Below are positions 11,285-20,795 of a stretch of 64,000 bases of DNA, piece by piece. The notes beneath the pieces were generated by a model. The model was not told where the DNA came from. It saw only the letters and a program-made list of their open reading frames with translations, and searched no databases. How positions within the stretch are numbered: position 1 is the stretch's first letter; every line of letters starts with the position of its first letter. Source of the stretch: Pseudomonas sp. IAC-BECa141 (GTDB lineage: Bacteria; Pseudomonadota; Gammaproteobacteria; Pseudomonadales; Pseudomonadaceae); the NCBI RefSeq assembly GCF_020544405.1, contig NZ_CP065410.1, positions 1,798,001 to 1,862,000 on the forward strand, given 5' to 3'. The position numbers were made by a program, and so were the translations under genes.

Positions 11285-12598
11285 ATGAAAGTTTTGAAAG
11301 GTCAGGACATCCTGGCACTTGGCTTTATGACATTCGCCCTGTTCGTCGGGGCCGGCAACATCATTTTCCCGCCTATCGTCGGTTTGCAGTCCGGGCCCAA
11401 CGTCTGGATAGCGGCGCTGGGCTTCCTGATCACGGCGGTCGGTTTGCCCGTGGTCACCGTGGTCGCACTGGCCAAGGTCGGTGGAGCAATGGACGCTCTG
11501 AGCAGCCCGATCGGCAAGATCGCCGGCGGCGTACTGGCAGCCGCTTGCTATCTGGCGGTCGGCCCGTTGTTCGCCACCCCGCGTACCGCGACCGTTTCCT
11601 TTGAAGTAGGCCTGGCGCCGCTGACCGGAGAGAGCCCACTGGCGCTGTTCCTCTACAGTTCGGTGTACTTCCTGCTGGTGTTCTTCATTTCGCTCTACCC
11701 TGGACGTCTGCTGGATACCGTCGGTCGCTTCCTCGCGCCGCTGAAGATCATCGCCCTGGCCGTCCTCGGCATCGCTGCGTTCGCACTGCCTGCCGGTGAC
11801 ATCGGCGTGGCGACTCCGGAATACGTTGCGGCACCTTTCTCCCAAGGGTTCATCAATGGTTACCTGACCATGGATACCCTCGGCGCGCTGGTGTTCGGCA
11901 TCGTCATCGTCAACGCGATCCGCTCCCGTGGCGTCGAATCGCCGGCGCTGATCACCCGTTACGCGATCATTGCCGGGCTGATTGCCGGTGTCGGTCTGGC
12001 GCTGGTGTATGTCAGCCTGTTTCGTCTTGGTTCCGGCAGCCATGAAGTGGCGGCGGGCGCGACCAACGGCGCCGCGGTGCTGCATGCGTATGTGCAACAC
12101 ACCTTCGGTTCGCTGGGCAGTGGCTTCCTTGCCGTGCTGATTTCCCTGGCGTGCCTGGTGACCGCGGTTGGCCTGACCTGCGCCTGTGCCGAATACTTCA
12201 GCCGCGTACTGCCGCTGTCGTACAAGACCCTGGTAATCATCCTCGCGGCGTTCTCGCTGCTGGTGTCCAACCTGGGTCTGACCAAGCTGATCGCGTTCTC
12301 GATCCCGGTACTGACCGCGATCTACCCGCCGTGCATCGTGCTGGTGGCCCTGAGTTTCTGCGCTGCGTTCTGGCATGAGCAGAGCCGCATCATGGGCCCG
12401 GTGATGCTGGTGTCGTTCGTGTTCGGCACCATCGATGCGTTGAAAGGCGCCGGTCTGGCGGACTGGATGCCATCGCAACTGGCCCACCTGCCGCTGAGCG
12501 AGCAAGGTCTGGCGTGGCTGGTGCCGTGCGTGATGACCCTGGCGGTTGCCGTGGTGTGCGACCGCCTGCTGGGCAAGCGCGCCGAAGCACTCGCCTAA
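11285..12598 (+). CDS. brnQ: Branched-chain amino acid transporter BrnQ (LIVCS family)
   Basis: BrnQ imports leucine, isoleucine and valine with Na+ or H+ across the inner membrane. The 437-residue protein has about 12 hydrophobic helices. It opens with [20 protein letters not shown] followed by [10 protein letters not shown], the family's N-terminal hallmark. The ATG at 11285 is fixed by this alignment. The upstream bases (GGTATTTCCTTA) contain no good Shine-Dalgarno sequence, so translation may be weak or controlled. The gene stands alone, with terminators on both sides. Confidence 0.95.
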   Translation: MKVLKGQDILALGFMTFALFVGAGNIIFPPIVGLQSGPNVWIAALGFLITAVGLPVVTVVALAKVGGAMDALSSPIGKIAGGVLAAACYLAVGPLFATPRTATVSFEVGLAPLTGESPLALFLYSSVYFLLVFFISLYPGRLLDTVGRFLAPLKIIALAVLGIAAFALPAGDIGVATPEYVAAPFSQGFINGYLTMDTLGALVFGIVIVNAIRSRGVESPALITRYAIIAGLIAGVGLALVYVSLFRLGSGSHEVAAGATNGAAVLHAYVQHTFGSLGSGFLAVLISLACLVTAVGLTCACAEYFSRVLPLSYKTLVIILAAFSLLVSNLGLTKLIAFSIPVLTAIYPPCIVLVALSFCAAFWHEQSRIMGPVMLVSFVFGTIDALKGAGLADWMPSQLAHLPLSEQGLAWLVPCVMTLAVAVVCDRLLGKRAEALA

Positions 12599-12640
12599 GA
12601 TTGCCGGGCCGCCACAAGCGGTCGCCGAGCGATTAAACAG

Positions 12641-12677
12641 AAATGCCCCGTATCAATCGATACGGGGCATTTTTTAT
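12641..12677 (+). terminator. Rho-independent terminator after brnQ
   Basis: AAATGCCCCGTATC (12641-12654) and GATACGGGGCATTT (12659-12672) form a perfect 14-bp stem with a 4-base loop, followed by T residues. Confidence 0.9.
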
Positions 12678-12749
12678 GGGCTTCAGGCAGTGTCTTTTTC
12701 CCTCGACTAACGTCGAAGGGGAGCCGAAATCTTCATCACAGGGAATTGC

Positions 12750-13487
12750 ATGTCGTTCATCCAAGCCAACCTGATCCACCTGCTGGCCGCGCTCTGGTTT
12801 GTCATCTGCTGGGCCGGCTACACCCGTTATGCCACCTGGAAAGGTCGTGATACCGCGTGCCTGGCCAGCGTGCTGCACCTGTACCGCGAAGACTGGATGC
12901 GCCGCATGCTGCTGCGTGACAACCGTATCGCCGACGCCAGTGTGATCGGTAACCTGGAACGCAACGCCTCGTTCTTCGCCTCCAGTACGCTGATTATCCT
13001 GGCGGGCATTCTGACCGTGCTCGGCGCTTCCGAGCGCGCGGTGTCGCTGCTGGCGGATATTCCGATGGTGCAACAGGCCTCGCAGGGCATGTCGGAGATC
13101 AAATTGCTGTGCCTGGCGCTGGTGTTCGTCTATGCCTTCTTCACCTTCAGCTGGTGCATGCGTCAGTACAACTTCGCCGCCATTCTGGTCGGCTCGGCCC
13201 CGATGATCGGTGAGCGGCAAGTGTCGGAGCAGGAGCGCAAGGCATTCGCCTCGCGGGCGGCGCGGGTGATCTCGATGGCGGCCAACCAGTTCAACTTTGG
13301 TCTGCGTTCCTACTACTTCGGAATGAGCATGCTGGCGTGGTTCGTCAGCCCGTGGCTGTTCATGTTGATGAGTGCAGGCGTGGTGCTGGTGTTGTATCGC
13401 CGCGAGTTTCATTCCGACGTACTCGATGTAATGGTCTATACCCCTACAGAGGCGCCATTGCCCGAAGCGAACAAAGAGGCTGCTTGA
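12750..13487 (+). CDS. DUF599 family membrane protein
   Basis: The 245-residue protein has four likely membrane helices: residues about 8-23, a pair near 75-125, and one near 195-220. The resemblance is to the DUF599 family, whose function is unknown. The next gene's ATG overlaps its stop codon by one base, so it is translationally coupled to a MAPEG-like protein. No catalytic motif was recognised. The ATG is preceded by CACAGGGAATTGC. Confidence 0.8.
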   Translation: MSFIQANLIHLLAALWFVICWAGYTRYATWKGRDTACLASVLHLYREDWMRRMLLRDNRIADASVIGNLERNASFFASSTLIILAGILTVLGASERAVSLLADIPMVQQASQGMSEIKLLCLALVFVYAFFTFSWCMRQYNFAAILVGSAPMIGERQVSEQERKAFASRAARVISMAANQFNFGLRSYYFGMSMLAWFVSPWLFMLMSAGVVLVLYRREFHSDVLDVMVYTPTEAPLPEANKEAA

Positions 13488-13888
13488 TGAGTATTCCGTT
13501 CTGGTGTGTGTTTATCAGTGCTTTGTTGATCTACGTGGCGCGTATGCCGGTCGGCAAGGCCATGAAAGAACAGGGCGGTTACAACAACCACCTGCCACGT
13601 CAGCAACAGGCGCAACTCACCGGTTACGGGGCCCGTGCGCTGGCGGCACATCAGAACAGCATCGAAGCGTTCATCCTGTTTGCCGTTGGCGTGCTGATGG
13701 CGCATACCACGCAGACGGCGGGATGGCTGATCGATGCATTGGCGATCATCTTCGTGATCTCGCGAATTCTCTATCTGTGGTTCTACCTGGCGGATATTCC
13801 TACGCTGCGCAGTCTGGTCTGGCTGGTCGGCTTAGTGTGTTCATTGTTGCTGATGATTAGTCCGACTTTTAGAACCGTCTTGCTCTAA
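13487..13888 (+). CDS. MAPEG family membrane protein
   Basis: This 133-residue protein has four predicted helices and the pattern of membrane-associated eicosanoid/glutathione (MAPEG) proteins: an RxPxGKAM-like start (ARMPVGKAMKEQGGYNN), the central AARALAAHQNSIEAF-type segment (GARALAAHQNSIEAF) and SRILYLWFYLADIPTLRS. The enzymatic role of such proteins in Pseudomonas is not established. The start is the ATG overlapping the upstream stop; longer frames begin inside the DUF599 gene and are unlikely. Confidence 0.85.
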   Translation: MSIPFWCVFISALLIYVARMPVGKAMKEQGGYNNHLPRQQQAQLTGYGARALAAHQNSIEAFILFAVGVLMAHTTQTAGWLIDALAIIFVISRILYLWFYLADIPTLRSLVWLVGLVCSLLLMISPTFRTVLL

Positions 13889-13918
13889 GACGGCATTGGC
13901 AAAAAATCACAGGCAAAA

Positions 13919-13949
13919 GAAAACCCGCACTTGACGGGTTTTCTTTTTT
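13919..13949. terminator. Bidirectional terminator between convergent genes
   Basis: GAAAACCCG (13919-13927) pairs with CGGGTTTTC (13935-13943). It is followed by six T residues on the plus strand and flanked by an A run on the other side, so it can serve both the MAPEG gene and the minus-strand lipoprotein gene. Confidence 0.8.
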
Positions 13950-13965
13950 GCTATCGAGAAGCAGC

Positions 13966-14202
13966 TTATTGCTTCTTGGCAGCTTCTTCTTGCGCTGCAG
14001 CGTTCGATTCGGCCTGATCTTTGGCGGCTTCGGCGTTTTCTTTCGCCGCGTCGTTCACTTTATCCTGAGCTTCGTTCATTTTTTGCTGAGCTTGTTCAGC
14101 ATGTTGGTTGGCATCTTGAGCTTTGTCCTCGGATTTTTTATCGCAGGCAGCGAGACCGAGGGAAGCGGTCAACATCAAGGCAATAGCTAAAGTCTTACGC
14201 AT
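13966..14202 (-). CDS. Small Ala/Glu/Lys-rich lipoprotein
   Basis: This 78-residue protein begins MRKTLAIALMLTASLGLAAC. The LAAC lipobox predicts lipidation at Cys20 and export. The rest is a low-complexity, highly charged helix rich in Ala, Gln, Lys and Glu, likely an extended coil at the periplasmic side. The start is placed at 14202 because the signal peptide begins there and GGAGAAACACCCC lies upstream on the minus strand; the longer frame has no signal. Function is unknown. Similar small helical lipoproteins are common in Pseudomonas. Confidence 0.8.
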   Translation of the reverse strand: MRKTLAIALMLTASLGLAACDKKSEDKAQDANQHAEQAQQKMNEAQDKVNDAAKENAEAAKDQAESNAAAQEEAAKKQ

Positions 14203-14360
14203 GGGGTGTTTCTCCTTATGGAAAATAACTACTGGCCTTAAGAGCTCAGGCCCTTGGGTTAAGTTCCTCATTTCTTTCAGATATATAAGTTTGTTTTGCA
14301 ATGGAACTTTTGCTGTTCTTTCCACTACGGCGAACAGTGATTAACAAGAGTAATTATCAA

Positions 14361-14837
14361 ATGGCCGAAAGCCCCGTTTTTGAGCGTGCGACACGGTTTC
14401 TCTCGGCCTTGCGCCACTGTCAGGTGCTGGGATTGAAGGTGCATAGCGCAAGTCGCGAAGGCCTGACGGTGGTGCTGCCGTACAGTGCACAAATCGTCGG
14501 CAATCCGCTGACCGGCGTAGTCCATGGCGGGGCGATCACGTCGCTGATGGACACGGCGTGCGGCATGTCGACCCTGTGCGTCCTGCCGGAATTCGAAGTC
14601 TGCCCGACCCTCGATCTGCGCATCGACTACATGCACGCCGCCGAGCCGAATAAAGACGTGTATGGCTTCGCCCAATGTTATCGAGTCACCACCGATGTGA
14701 TCTTCGCCCGCGGCTTCGCTTATCAGGACGATCCCGAGCAACCGATTGCCCACGTTGTCGGCACCTTCATGCGCATGGGCAAGGGGCTTAAAGGCACCAA
14801 AGGCTTTGGTGGCGCGATCAAGGGAGAAAACCCATGA
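14361..14837 (+). CDS. PaaI-type hotdog thioesterase
   Basis: This 158-residue single hotdog-fold protein probably hydrolyses acyl-CoA thioesters. The family signature is visible as GNPLTGVVHGGAITSLMDTACG, where the HGG segment precedes the long helix with the catalytic acidic residue. The start MAESPVF at 14361 removes 20 residues of a longer frame that do not belong to the family. The last 4 bases overlap the next thioesterase gene, so the two proteins are made together and may form a heteromer. Substrate is unknown. Confidence 0.87.
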   Translation: MAESPVFERATRFLSALRHCQVLGLKVHSASREGLTVVLPYSAQIVGNPLTGVVHGGAITSLMDTACGMSTLCVLPEFEVCPTLDLRIDYMHAAEPNKDVYGFAQCYRVTTDVIFARGFAYQDDPEQPIAHVVGTFMRMGKGLKGTKGFGGAIKGENP

Positions 14838-15286
14838 GCGATGATTTCAAGCAGCAACTGCAAGAGGCCCACGAGAAGGGGGACTACGCGCCGCTGCTGA
14901 AACTGATCCCCTACGCCGGACTCATCGGCGTCGAGTGTTCGCGGGTCGGTGACGACTTGCTGTTCAAGCTGCCGGCAAACAAGGACAACATTGGTAACCC
15001 TTTATTGCCGGCGATTCACGGCGGGGTGATCGCCGGGTTCATGGAGCTGTCTGCGGCCCTGCATCTGTTGATTTTCACCGGTGCGCCCGGTGTGCCGAAG
15101 ATTATCGATTTCTCCCTTGATTACCTGCGAGCCGGGCAGTTTCGCGATACCTGGGCCCGGTGTCAGGTCTGCCGTCAGGGCCGGCGGGTGGCCAACGTCG
15201 CGGTCACGGCCTGGCAAAGCACTGAAAGCGAACCGATTGCCACTGCCCGCGCGCACTTCAAAATCGATGAGCCCTTGAAATCCTGA
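14834..15286 (+). CDS. PaaI-type hotdog thioesterase, second of a pair
   Basis: This 150-residue hotdog protein has GNPLLPAIHGGVIAGFMELSA as its family signature. It is diverged from its upstream neighbour: Glu lies in the helix where the first has Asp. The start codon overlaps the upstream gene by 4 bases (ATGA). Two adjacent, different hotdog subunits suggest a heterodimer or a duplicated enzyme with divided substrate range. The physiological substrate cannot be read from the sequence. Confidence 0.87.
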   Translation: MSDDFKQQLQEAHEKGDYAPLLKLIPYAGLIGVECSRVGDDLLFKLPANKDNIGNPLLPAIHGGVIAGFMELSAALHLLIFTGAPGVPKIIDFSLDYLRAGQFRDTWARCQVCRQGRRVANVAVTAWQSTESEPIATARAHFKIDEPLKS

Positions 15287-15367
15287 AGCACGCCCCCAAT
15301 TCACAGATCAACCCGCCGCCGACCAGCAAGGTCGCGGCCAATGCCATCTGATTGGAGTTTGATGACC

Positions 15368-17272
15368 ATGAGTGTGGAAACTCAAAAGGAAACCCTGGGC
15401 TTCCAGACCGAGGTGAAGCAGCTGCTGCACCTCATGATCCATTCGCTGTATTCCAACAAGGAAATCTTCCTTCGCGAATTGATCTCGAACGCCTCTGACG
15501 CCGTCGACAAATTGCGCTTCGAAGCCCTGGCCAAGCCAGAGTTGCTCGAAGATGGCGCTGAACTGAAAATCCGTGTGAGCTTCGACAAGGACGCCAAGAC
15601 CGTCACCCTCGAAGACAACGGCATCGGCATGAACCGCGACGATGTGATCACCCACCTGGGTACCATCGCCAAATCCGGCACCGCCGATTTCATGAAAAAC
15701 CTGTCCGGCGATCAGAAGAAGGATTCGCACCTGATCGGTCAGTTCGGTGTGGGCTTCTACTCGGCCTTCATCGTCGCTGACAAAGTTGACGTGTACAGCC
15801 GTCGCGCCGGCACCGCCGCCAGCGAAGGCGTGCACTGGTCGTCGAAAGGTGAGGGCGAATTCGAAGTCGCCACCATCGACAAGCCAGAACGCGGCACCCG
15901 CATCGTCCTGCATCTGAAAAAAGGTGAAGACGAATTCGCCGATGGCTGGCGTCTGCGCAACATCATCAAGAAATACTCCGACCACATCGCGCTGCCGATC
16001 GAGCTGCCGAAAGAAGTGGCCGCTGCCGAAGGCGAAGAAAAGCCTGAAGCCGAATGGGAAACCGTCAACCGCGCCAGCGCCCTGTGGACCCGTCCTCGCA
16101 CTGAAGTGAAGGATGAGGAATACCAGGAGTTCTACAAACACATCGCCCACGACTTCGAAAATCCGCTGTCGTGGAGCCACAACAAGGTCGAAGGCAAGCT
16201 CGAATACAGCTCGCTGCTGTACGTGCCGGCCCGCGCACCGTTCGATCTGTACCAGCGTGAAGCGCCGAAAGGCCTGAAGCTGTACGTACAGCGCGTGTTC
16301 GTGATGGATCAGGCCGAGTCGTTCCTGCCGCTGTACCTGCGCTTCATCAAGGGTGTGGTCGACTCTAACGACCTGTCGCTGAACGTGTCGCGGGAAATCC
16401 TGCAGAAAGACCCGATCATCGACTCGATGAAGTCGGCGCTGACCAAGCGCGTGCTGGACATGCTGGAAAAACTGGCGAAGAACGAGCCTGAGCAATACAA
16501 GGGCTTCTGGAAAAACTTCGGTCAGGTCATGAAAGAAGGCCCGGCAGAAGATTTCGCCAACAAGGAAAAAATTGCCGGTCTGCTGCGTTTCGCATCGACC
16601 AATGGCACCGATGGCGAGCAGATCGTCGGTCTGGCCGAGTACCTGGCGCGTGCCAAGGAAGGTCAGGACAAGATCTACTACCTCACCGGCGAAACCTACG
16701 CGCAGGTCAAGAACAGCCCGCACCTGGAAGTCTTCCGCAAGAAAGGCATCGAAGTGCTGCTGTTGACCGACCGCATCGACGAGTGGCTGATGAGCTACCT
16801 CAGCGAGTTCGACGGCAAGAACTTTGTCGACGTCGCGCGCGGTGACCTGGACCTGGGCAACCTGGACTCGGAAGAGGACAAGAAGGCCGCAGAAGAAGTC
16901 GCCAAGTCGAAAGAAGGTCTGGTCGAGCGTCTGAAAACCGCACTGGGCGACTCCGTTGCCGAAGTCCGGGTTTCCCATCGCCTGACCGACTCGCCGGCCA
17001 TTCTGGCCATCGGTGAGCAGGACCTGGGTCTGCAAATGCGTCAGATCCTCGAGGCCAGCGGGCAGAAGGTGCCGGATTCGAAGCCGATCTTCGAATTCAA
17101 CCCGAGCCACCCGCTGATCGAGAAGCTCGACAACGAGGCCAGCGACGATCGCTTCAGCGACTTGTCGCACATCCTCTTCGACCAGGCCGCCCTGGCGGCT
17201 GGCGACAGCTTGAAAGACCCGGCCGCTTACGTGAGCCGCCTGAACAAGCTGCTGGTCGAACTGTCTGCTTGA
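15368..17272 (+). CDS. htpG: Chaperone HtpG (Hsp90)
   Basis: This ATP-dependent chaperone of the Hsp90 family is 634 residues long. The N-terminal GHKL ATPase domain includes [18 protein letters not shown] (Glu and Asn for catalysis and Mg2+), DNGIGM and [11 protein letters not shown]. The middle domain carries [12 protein letters not shown], whose Arg contacts ATP. The C-terminal dimerisation domain ends [10 protein letters not shown]. The start is taken at 15368 (MSVETQKE), where alignment to the family begins; an in-frame ATG six bases earlier with closer GGAG spacing is possible. A strong terminator follows. Confidence 0.98.
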   Translation: MSVETQKETLGFQTEVKQLLHLMIHSLYSNKEIFLRELISNASDAVDKLRFEALAKPELLEDGAELKIRVSFDKDAKTVTLEDNGIGMNRDDVITHLGTIAKSGTADFMKNLSGDQKKDSHLIGQFGVGFYSAFIVADKVDVYSRRAGTAASEGVHWSSKGEGEFEVATIDKPERGTRIVLHLKKGEDEFADGWRLRNIIKKYSDHIALPIELPKEVAAAEGEEKPEAEWETVNRASALWTRPRTEVKDEEYQEFYKHIAHDFENPLSWSHNKVEGKLEYSSLLYVPARAPFDLYQREAPKGLKLYVQRVFVMDQAESFLPLYLRFIKGVVDSNDLSLNVSREILQKDPIIDSMKSALTKRVLDMLEKLAKNEPEQYKGFWKNFGQVMKEGPAEDFANKEKIAGLLRFASTNGTDGEQIVGLAEYLARAKEGQDKIYYLTGETYAQVKNSPHLEVFRKKGIEVLLLTDRIDEWLMSYLSEFDGKNFVDVARGDLDLGNLDSEEDKKAAEEVAKSKEGLVERLKTALGDSVAEVRVSHRLTDSPAILAIGEQDLGLQMRQILEASGQKVPDSKPIFEFNPSHPLIEKLDNEASDDRFSDLSHILFDQAALAAGDSLKDPAAYVSRLNKLLVELSA

Positions 17273-17283
17273 TCAAGCTTTAG

Positions 17284-17309
17284 AAAAACCCGCTTCGGCG
17301 GGTTTTTTC
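17284..17309 (+). terminator. Rho-independent terminator after htpG
   Basis: AAAAACCCGC pairs with GCGGGTTTTTT around a TTCG tetraloop, directly after the htpG stop. Confidence 0.9.
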
Positions 17310-17340
17310 ATTCTGGTGTTCAACCACTCTGGAGTCAGAA

Positions 17341-18069
17341 ATGAGCCAAGTCACTGTACGTTCCGTGGTCTATCAGATTGACGGCCAGCCATATGAAGGT
17401 CGTCTGGCGTTCGACGCCGAGCACACAGGCGCACGCCCGGGCCTGTTGATGGCGCCGAACTGGATGGGTGTCAGCGCTGGCGCTGAAGAGATCGCCAAAT
17501 CGGTGGCGGCCAAGGGTTATGTGGTACTGATCGCTGACGTTTACGGCCAGGCCGTGCGTCCGCAGAATGCCGATCAGGCCGGTGCGGCAATGATGCCGCT
17601 GAAGAATGACCGTGCGCAGTTGCGCAAGCGTATGCAGGCCGCGTTCGAACAATTGCAGAAACAGGGCGAGGCGGCGGTTGATACCTCGAAACTGGCTGTG
17701 TTCGGTTTCTGCTTCGGCGGCTGCTGTGCGCTGGATCTGGCGCGCACCGGTGCGGCAGTGAAAGCGGCGGTGTCGTTCCACGGCACGCTGGATTCGCCGA
17801 ACCCTGCGGACGCGAAGAACATCAAGGGCTCGGTGCTGGTGCTGCACGGTGCTTCGGACCCGCTGGTGCCGAAAGAGCAGTTGCCGGCATTCGAAGACGA
17901 GATGAACGCCGCCGGTGTCGACTGGCAGCTGCTGAGCTACGGCGGCGCGGTGCACTCGTTCACCGATCCGCACGCCAACGTGCCGGGCAAGATGATGTAC
18001 GACGCGAAGACCGCAGCGCGGGCGTTCAAGTCGATGCATGACTTGCTGGATGAAGTGTTCAAAGGCTGA
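17341..18069 (+). CDS. Dienelactone hydrolase family protein
   Basis: This is a cytoplasmic alpha/beta hydrolase of 242 residues. The nucleophile elbow is VFGFCFGGCCALDLA with Cys instead of Ser, as in dienelactone hydrolase. The acid is the Asp of LHGASDPLVP and the base the His of GGAVHSFTDP, so the triad is complete. True dienelactone hydrolases act in chlorocatechol breakdown, but no other gene of that pathway is nearby, so a general hydrolase role is more likely. It is monocistronic: a terminator lies before it and a hairpin after it. Confidence 0.9.
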   Translation: MSQVTVRSVVYQIDGQPYEGRLAFDAEHTGARPGLLMAPNWMGVSAGAEEIAKSVAAKGYVVLIADVYGQAVRPQNADQAGAAMMPLKNDRAQLRKRMQAAFEQLQKQGEAAVDTSKLAVFGFCFGGCCALDLARTGAAVKAAVSFHGTLDSPNPADAKNIKGSVLVLHGASDPLVPKEQLPAFEDEMNAAGVDWQLLSYGGAVHSFTDPHANVPGKMMYDAKTAARAFKSMHDLLDEVFKG

Positions 18070-18081
18070 TTCGGTTGAAAA

Positions 18082-18110
18082 CACTCCCACGCCTGGCGTG
18101 GGAGTGCTGG
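18082..18110. terminator. Hairpin between convergent genes
   Basis: CACTCCCACGC (18082-18092) and GCGTGGGAGTG (18096-18106) form a perfect 11-bp stem between the hydrolase and pirin genes. The T run is weak, so termination is plausible but not certain. Confidence 0.55.
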
Positions 18111-18111
18111 T

Positions 18112-19002
18112 TTAAAGCGGTGTCGGCTCGCTGCGTGATTTCGGCAGCTCTATCCGCTCGACTTCTCCCGGCACTGTCGGCCAGTCACCGGCCGCCCACT
18201 TGCGCCGCGCCTCATCGATTGCCGCCGGATCGCTCGCAACAAAGTTCCAGTTGATCCGCCGTGGCCCATCCAGTGGTGCGCCGCCGAACAGCACCGCGTG
18301 GCTGTCGCTCTCGGCGAACAGACTCATCTCTTCCCCGGTAGGCAATACCACAAGCGCGTGGGGTTCGACCGCTTCGCCGTTCAACTGCACATCACCACTC
18401 AACACATACAAAGCCCGTTCCTCATGCTCAGTCGGAATCAGCAGCGTGGTTGCGGTCTGCATCTTCAGTTCGGCATAGAGCGTAGGAGAAAGCACCGGCA
18501 CCGGCGATTCCAGGCAAAAGCCTGACCCGGCAATCATGCGGATCTGCACGCCAAGGTTATCGCTGACCGGCAATGTCGAGGCCGGGTGATGGCTGTAATG
18601 TCCCGGGCCTTGTTCGTGATCTTTGGGTGAGGCGAGCCAGATTTGCAGGCCGTGCATCTTGAAGCTCTGATCCCATAGCGGTTCGGGCGTGCGCTCGACG
18701 TGAGCGATCGCCGTGCCGGCCGTCATCCAGCTGACATCGCCGGCGCTGACCACCTGATCCGAACCCAGGCTGTCCTTGTGCTGAATCTGTCCTTCGAACA
18801 GGTACGTGAGGGTCGAGAGACCGATGTGCGGGTGCTGTCGGATATTCATGCCTTTGCCCGCCGGATAAACCGTTTCGAGCATGTGGTCGAAAAACACGAA
18901 AGGCCCGACGCTGCGGCATTTGGCTGACGGCAGCGGGCGCAGAATCGGCTGGCCTTCGACGTCTTCGGCGCGCGGGCGGATGATCAGGGGTTGGGTGTCC
19001 AT
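18112..19002 (-). CDS. Pirin family protein
   Basis: The 296-residue bicupin has the pirin N-terminal metal motif QHPHIGLSTLTYLFEG, with two His residues, and the paired segment TAGTAIAHVERTPE. Bacterial pirins bind Fe or similar metals; some have quercetinase activity and others act as redox-sensing partners. The C-terminal cupin half contains PTEHEERALYVLSGDVQL. The ATG at 19002 gives MDTQPLIIRPR, in line with family members. It lies downstream of the minus-strand OsmC gene, possibly co-transcribed across a 60-base gap. Confidence 0.92.
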   Translation of the reverse strand: MDTQPLIIRPRAEDVEGQPILRPLPSAKCRSVGPFVFFDHMLETVYPAGKGMNIRQHPHIGLSTLTYLFEGQIQHKDSLGSDQVVSAGDVSWMTAGTAIAHVERTPEPLWDQSFKMHGLQIWLASPKDHEQGPGHYSHHPASTLPVSDNLGVQIRMIAGSGFCLESPVPVLSPTLYAELKMQTATTLLIPTEHEERALYVLSGDVQLNGEAVEPHALVVLPTGEEMSLFAESDSHAVLFGGAPLDGPRRINWNFVASDPAAIDEARRKWAAGDWPTVPGEVERIELPKSRSEPTPL

Positions 19003-19062
19003 GGTCCATTCCAGGCTGAGCGGGTGATGCGTGGAGCATAACCCGCCGGTGTCGTCGGGTGA

Positions 19063-19479
19063 TTACTGGCTGTCGAAGCCGACGGGTGCGTGAGTCTCGA
19101 TAGTGACTTCGCTGGTGGTCATCAGCTTGTGGATCGGGCAGCGATCGGCCACGCGCAGCAGTTCTTCGCGCTGGGCATCGGTGAGCACGCCCTTCAGGGT
19201 GAGGGTTACGTGCAGGGCGTATTTGCCTTTCTGTTCCTGGCTGTTGTCGCGTTTGACCTCAACGCCGACGCCGGTCAGCGGGATGTCCTTTTTCTTCGCG
19301 TACAGCTTCAAGGTCAGGGCCTTGCAGGCGCCGAGGGCGGCGTCGAAGTAATCGTGCGGCTCCGGAGCCGAGCCTTCGCCGCCGGCGGTCGTCGGGACAT
19401 CGGCAAACAGCTCATGCTCATCGATCTGTACGGTGTGGCGAAAACCATCGGCGGACACGGTATTGACGGTAACGGTCAT
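19063..19479 (-). CDS. OsmC family peroxiredoxin-like protein
   Basis: This 138-residue OsmC/Ohr-fold protein has both expected cysteines, in GACKALTLKLYAKKK and DRCPIHKLM. Such proteins reduce organic hydroperoxides, though this subgroup resembles YhfA-type members of unknown substrate. The start MTVTVNTVSADG at 19479 is chosen because a longer frame adds 13 residues without family similarity. It lies upstream of the pirin gene in the same direction, suggesting an oxidative-stress pair. Confidence 0.9.
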   Translation of the reverse strand: MTVTVNTVSADGFRHTVQIDEHELFADVPTTAGGEGSAPEPHDYFDAALGACKALTLKLYAKKKDIPLTGVGVEVKRDNSQEQKGKYALHVTLTLKGVLTDAQREELLRVADRCPIHKLMTTSEVTIETHAPVGFDSQ

Positions 19480-19633
19480 GTGAACCTCGCATGCGGTAGG
19501 AAAAAGGGATTCGATCAAAAAAGACCTTTGCAGGTATAGAGCATTCCCACACAGGCGCGTTCCACTTTCTTGCCGGGTGAACCCTCGTCGCCCGACAAGG
19601 GTCTAGGCTATGCCTGTCTGCCGGAGAATGCTT

Positions 19634-20665
19634 GTGTCCGTGTTTCGTTTGAGCCTTGCCTGCCTGATAGTTTTCACCGGCGCCGCCAGTGCCCGGGATT
19701 ACACCTACAGTGATGCGCACCTGCATTACGTGGATTTTTTCCAGGAAACCGCCGGCATGCCGAAATTGCTGACGGCCATGAAGGAAAACTCCATCGAGCA
19801 CGTGATGATTTCCGGCATTCCCGTGGCGAAGAAATGGCACGAAGACGAGCCGAAACGCCCGCGTTATTACGCAGGCGATGACGCCGATGCCTATTGGTAC
19901 AGCGCGACTGACGTGATCGTCGCCGACGCGGTGCAGAAGCTCACGCCGGAGCAGCGCCAGTACTTTCACCCGTTTCTTTCAGGCTTCAACCCCAACGACA
20001 AGAACTCCGCCGCGCACATCCAGCGCATGCTCGATCTGTATCCCGGCTTGTGGCAGGGCATCGGCGAAGTCTTCACCCGTCACGACGACCTTACGGCGCT
20101 GACCTCCGGCGACACGCCACGTGCCAACAACGAAGCCATGACCCGCGTCTATCACCTGGCCGCCGAAAACGATCTGCCGGTGATGCTGCATTCCAACATC
20201 ACCTCCAAGCGTGAGAAAAATCCGCTGTACCTGAAGGAAATCGAAGAGCCGCTGCGCAATCATCCGCACACCCGGTTCATCTGGGCGCATGCCGGTACCA
20301 GTGCCGAAATCCATCGTCATCAGACGCAGCTGGATTTTTTGCTGCCGACCCTTGCGCGAATGCTGGAGGCGTACCCGAACCTGTTCATCGATTTGTCGTG
20401 GAGCCTGCTGACGCCTTATCTGCTGGACGAAAAGGGTCAGCCGCGAGCGGAATGGGTGCAACTGGTGGAGCGTTATCCGGATCGCTTCATGATCGGTTCG
20501 GATGTGGTCGGGCGATTCAATAAACTCGGCAAGGAAATCCACGGCTTCAAGCCGTTTCTCGACGCCTTGCCGGAGGCGGTGGCGAAAAAAGTCGCGCGAG
20601 ACAACTTCCTGGCGATCTTGCCGCGAACAGCGCTCAAGTCCGGCAAATCCGCGCTGAATCGTTAA
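19634..20665 (+). CDS. Exported amidohydrolase family protein
   Basis: This TIM-barrel amidohydrolase of about 343 residues has a signal peptide ([20 protein letters not shown]). Metal-site residues appear as SDAHLHY (HxH), VMLHSN, FIWAHAG and MIGSDVVG, the pattern of the amidohydrolase_2 family of decarboxylases and hydrolases. The GTG start at 19634 lies 7 bases after GGAG. An ATG at 19628 is too close to that site and another at 19610 lies upstream of it. The substrate is unknown. The gene is flanked by the divergent OsmC gene and a chemoreceptor gene, with no functional link evident. Confidence 0.83.
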   Translation: MSVFRLSLACLIVFTGAASARDYTYSDAHLHYVDFFQETAGMPKLLTAMKENSIEHVMISGIPVAKKWHEDEPKRPRYYAGDDADAYWYSATDVIVADAVQKLTPEQRQYFHPFLSGFNPNDKNSAAHIQRMLDLYPGLWQGIGEVFTRHDDLTALTSGDTPRANNEAMTRVYHLAAENDLPVMLHSNITSKREKNPLYLKEIEEPLRNHPHTRFIWAHAGTSAEIHRHQTQLDFLLPTLARMLEAYPNLFIDLSWSLLTPYLLDEKGQPRAEWVQLVERYPDRFMIGSDVVGRFNKLGKEIHGFKPFLDALPEAVAKKVARDNFLAILPRTALKSGKSALNR

Positions 20666-20795
20666 TGCCGATGGTTCGGAGTATCAAGGCTATTTGATAT
20701 CACGTTTTGGTCTTACGCATTTTTCCAAAGGGCCGATACCTTCTAGAGCAACCAGCTGCAGGGTTGATGCAGCGCTTTTGGAAGGAACCAGAGCA

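Noticed and set aside
15308..17170. A 620-codon antisense frame across htpG
   Set aside because: Same artefact of GC-rich codon use; no plausible start or domain.
17341..18069. Chlorocatechol catabolic cluster suggested by the dienelactone hydrolase
   Set aside because: No dioxygenase, cycloisomerase or reductase gene is nearby.
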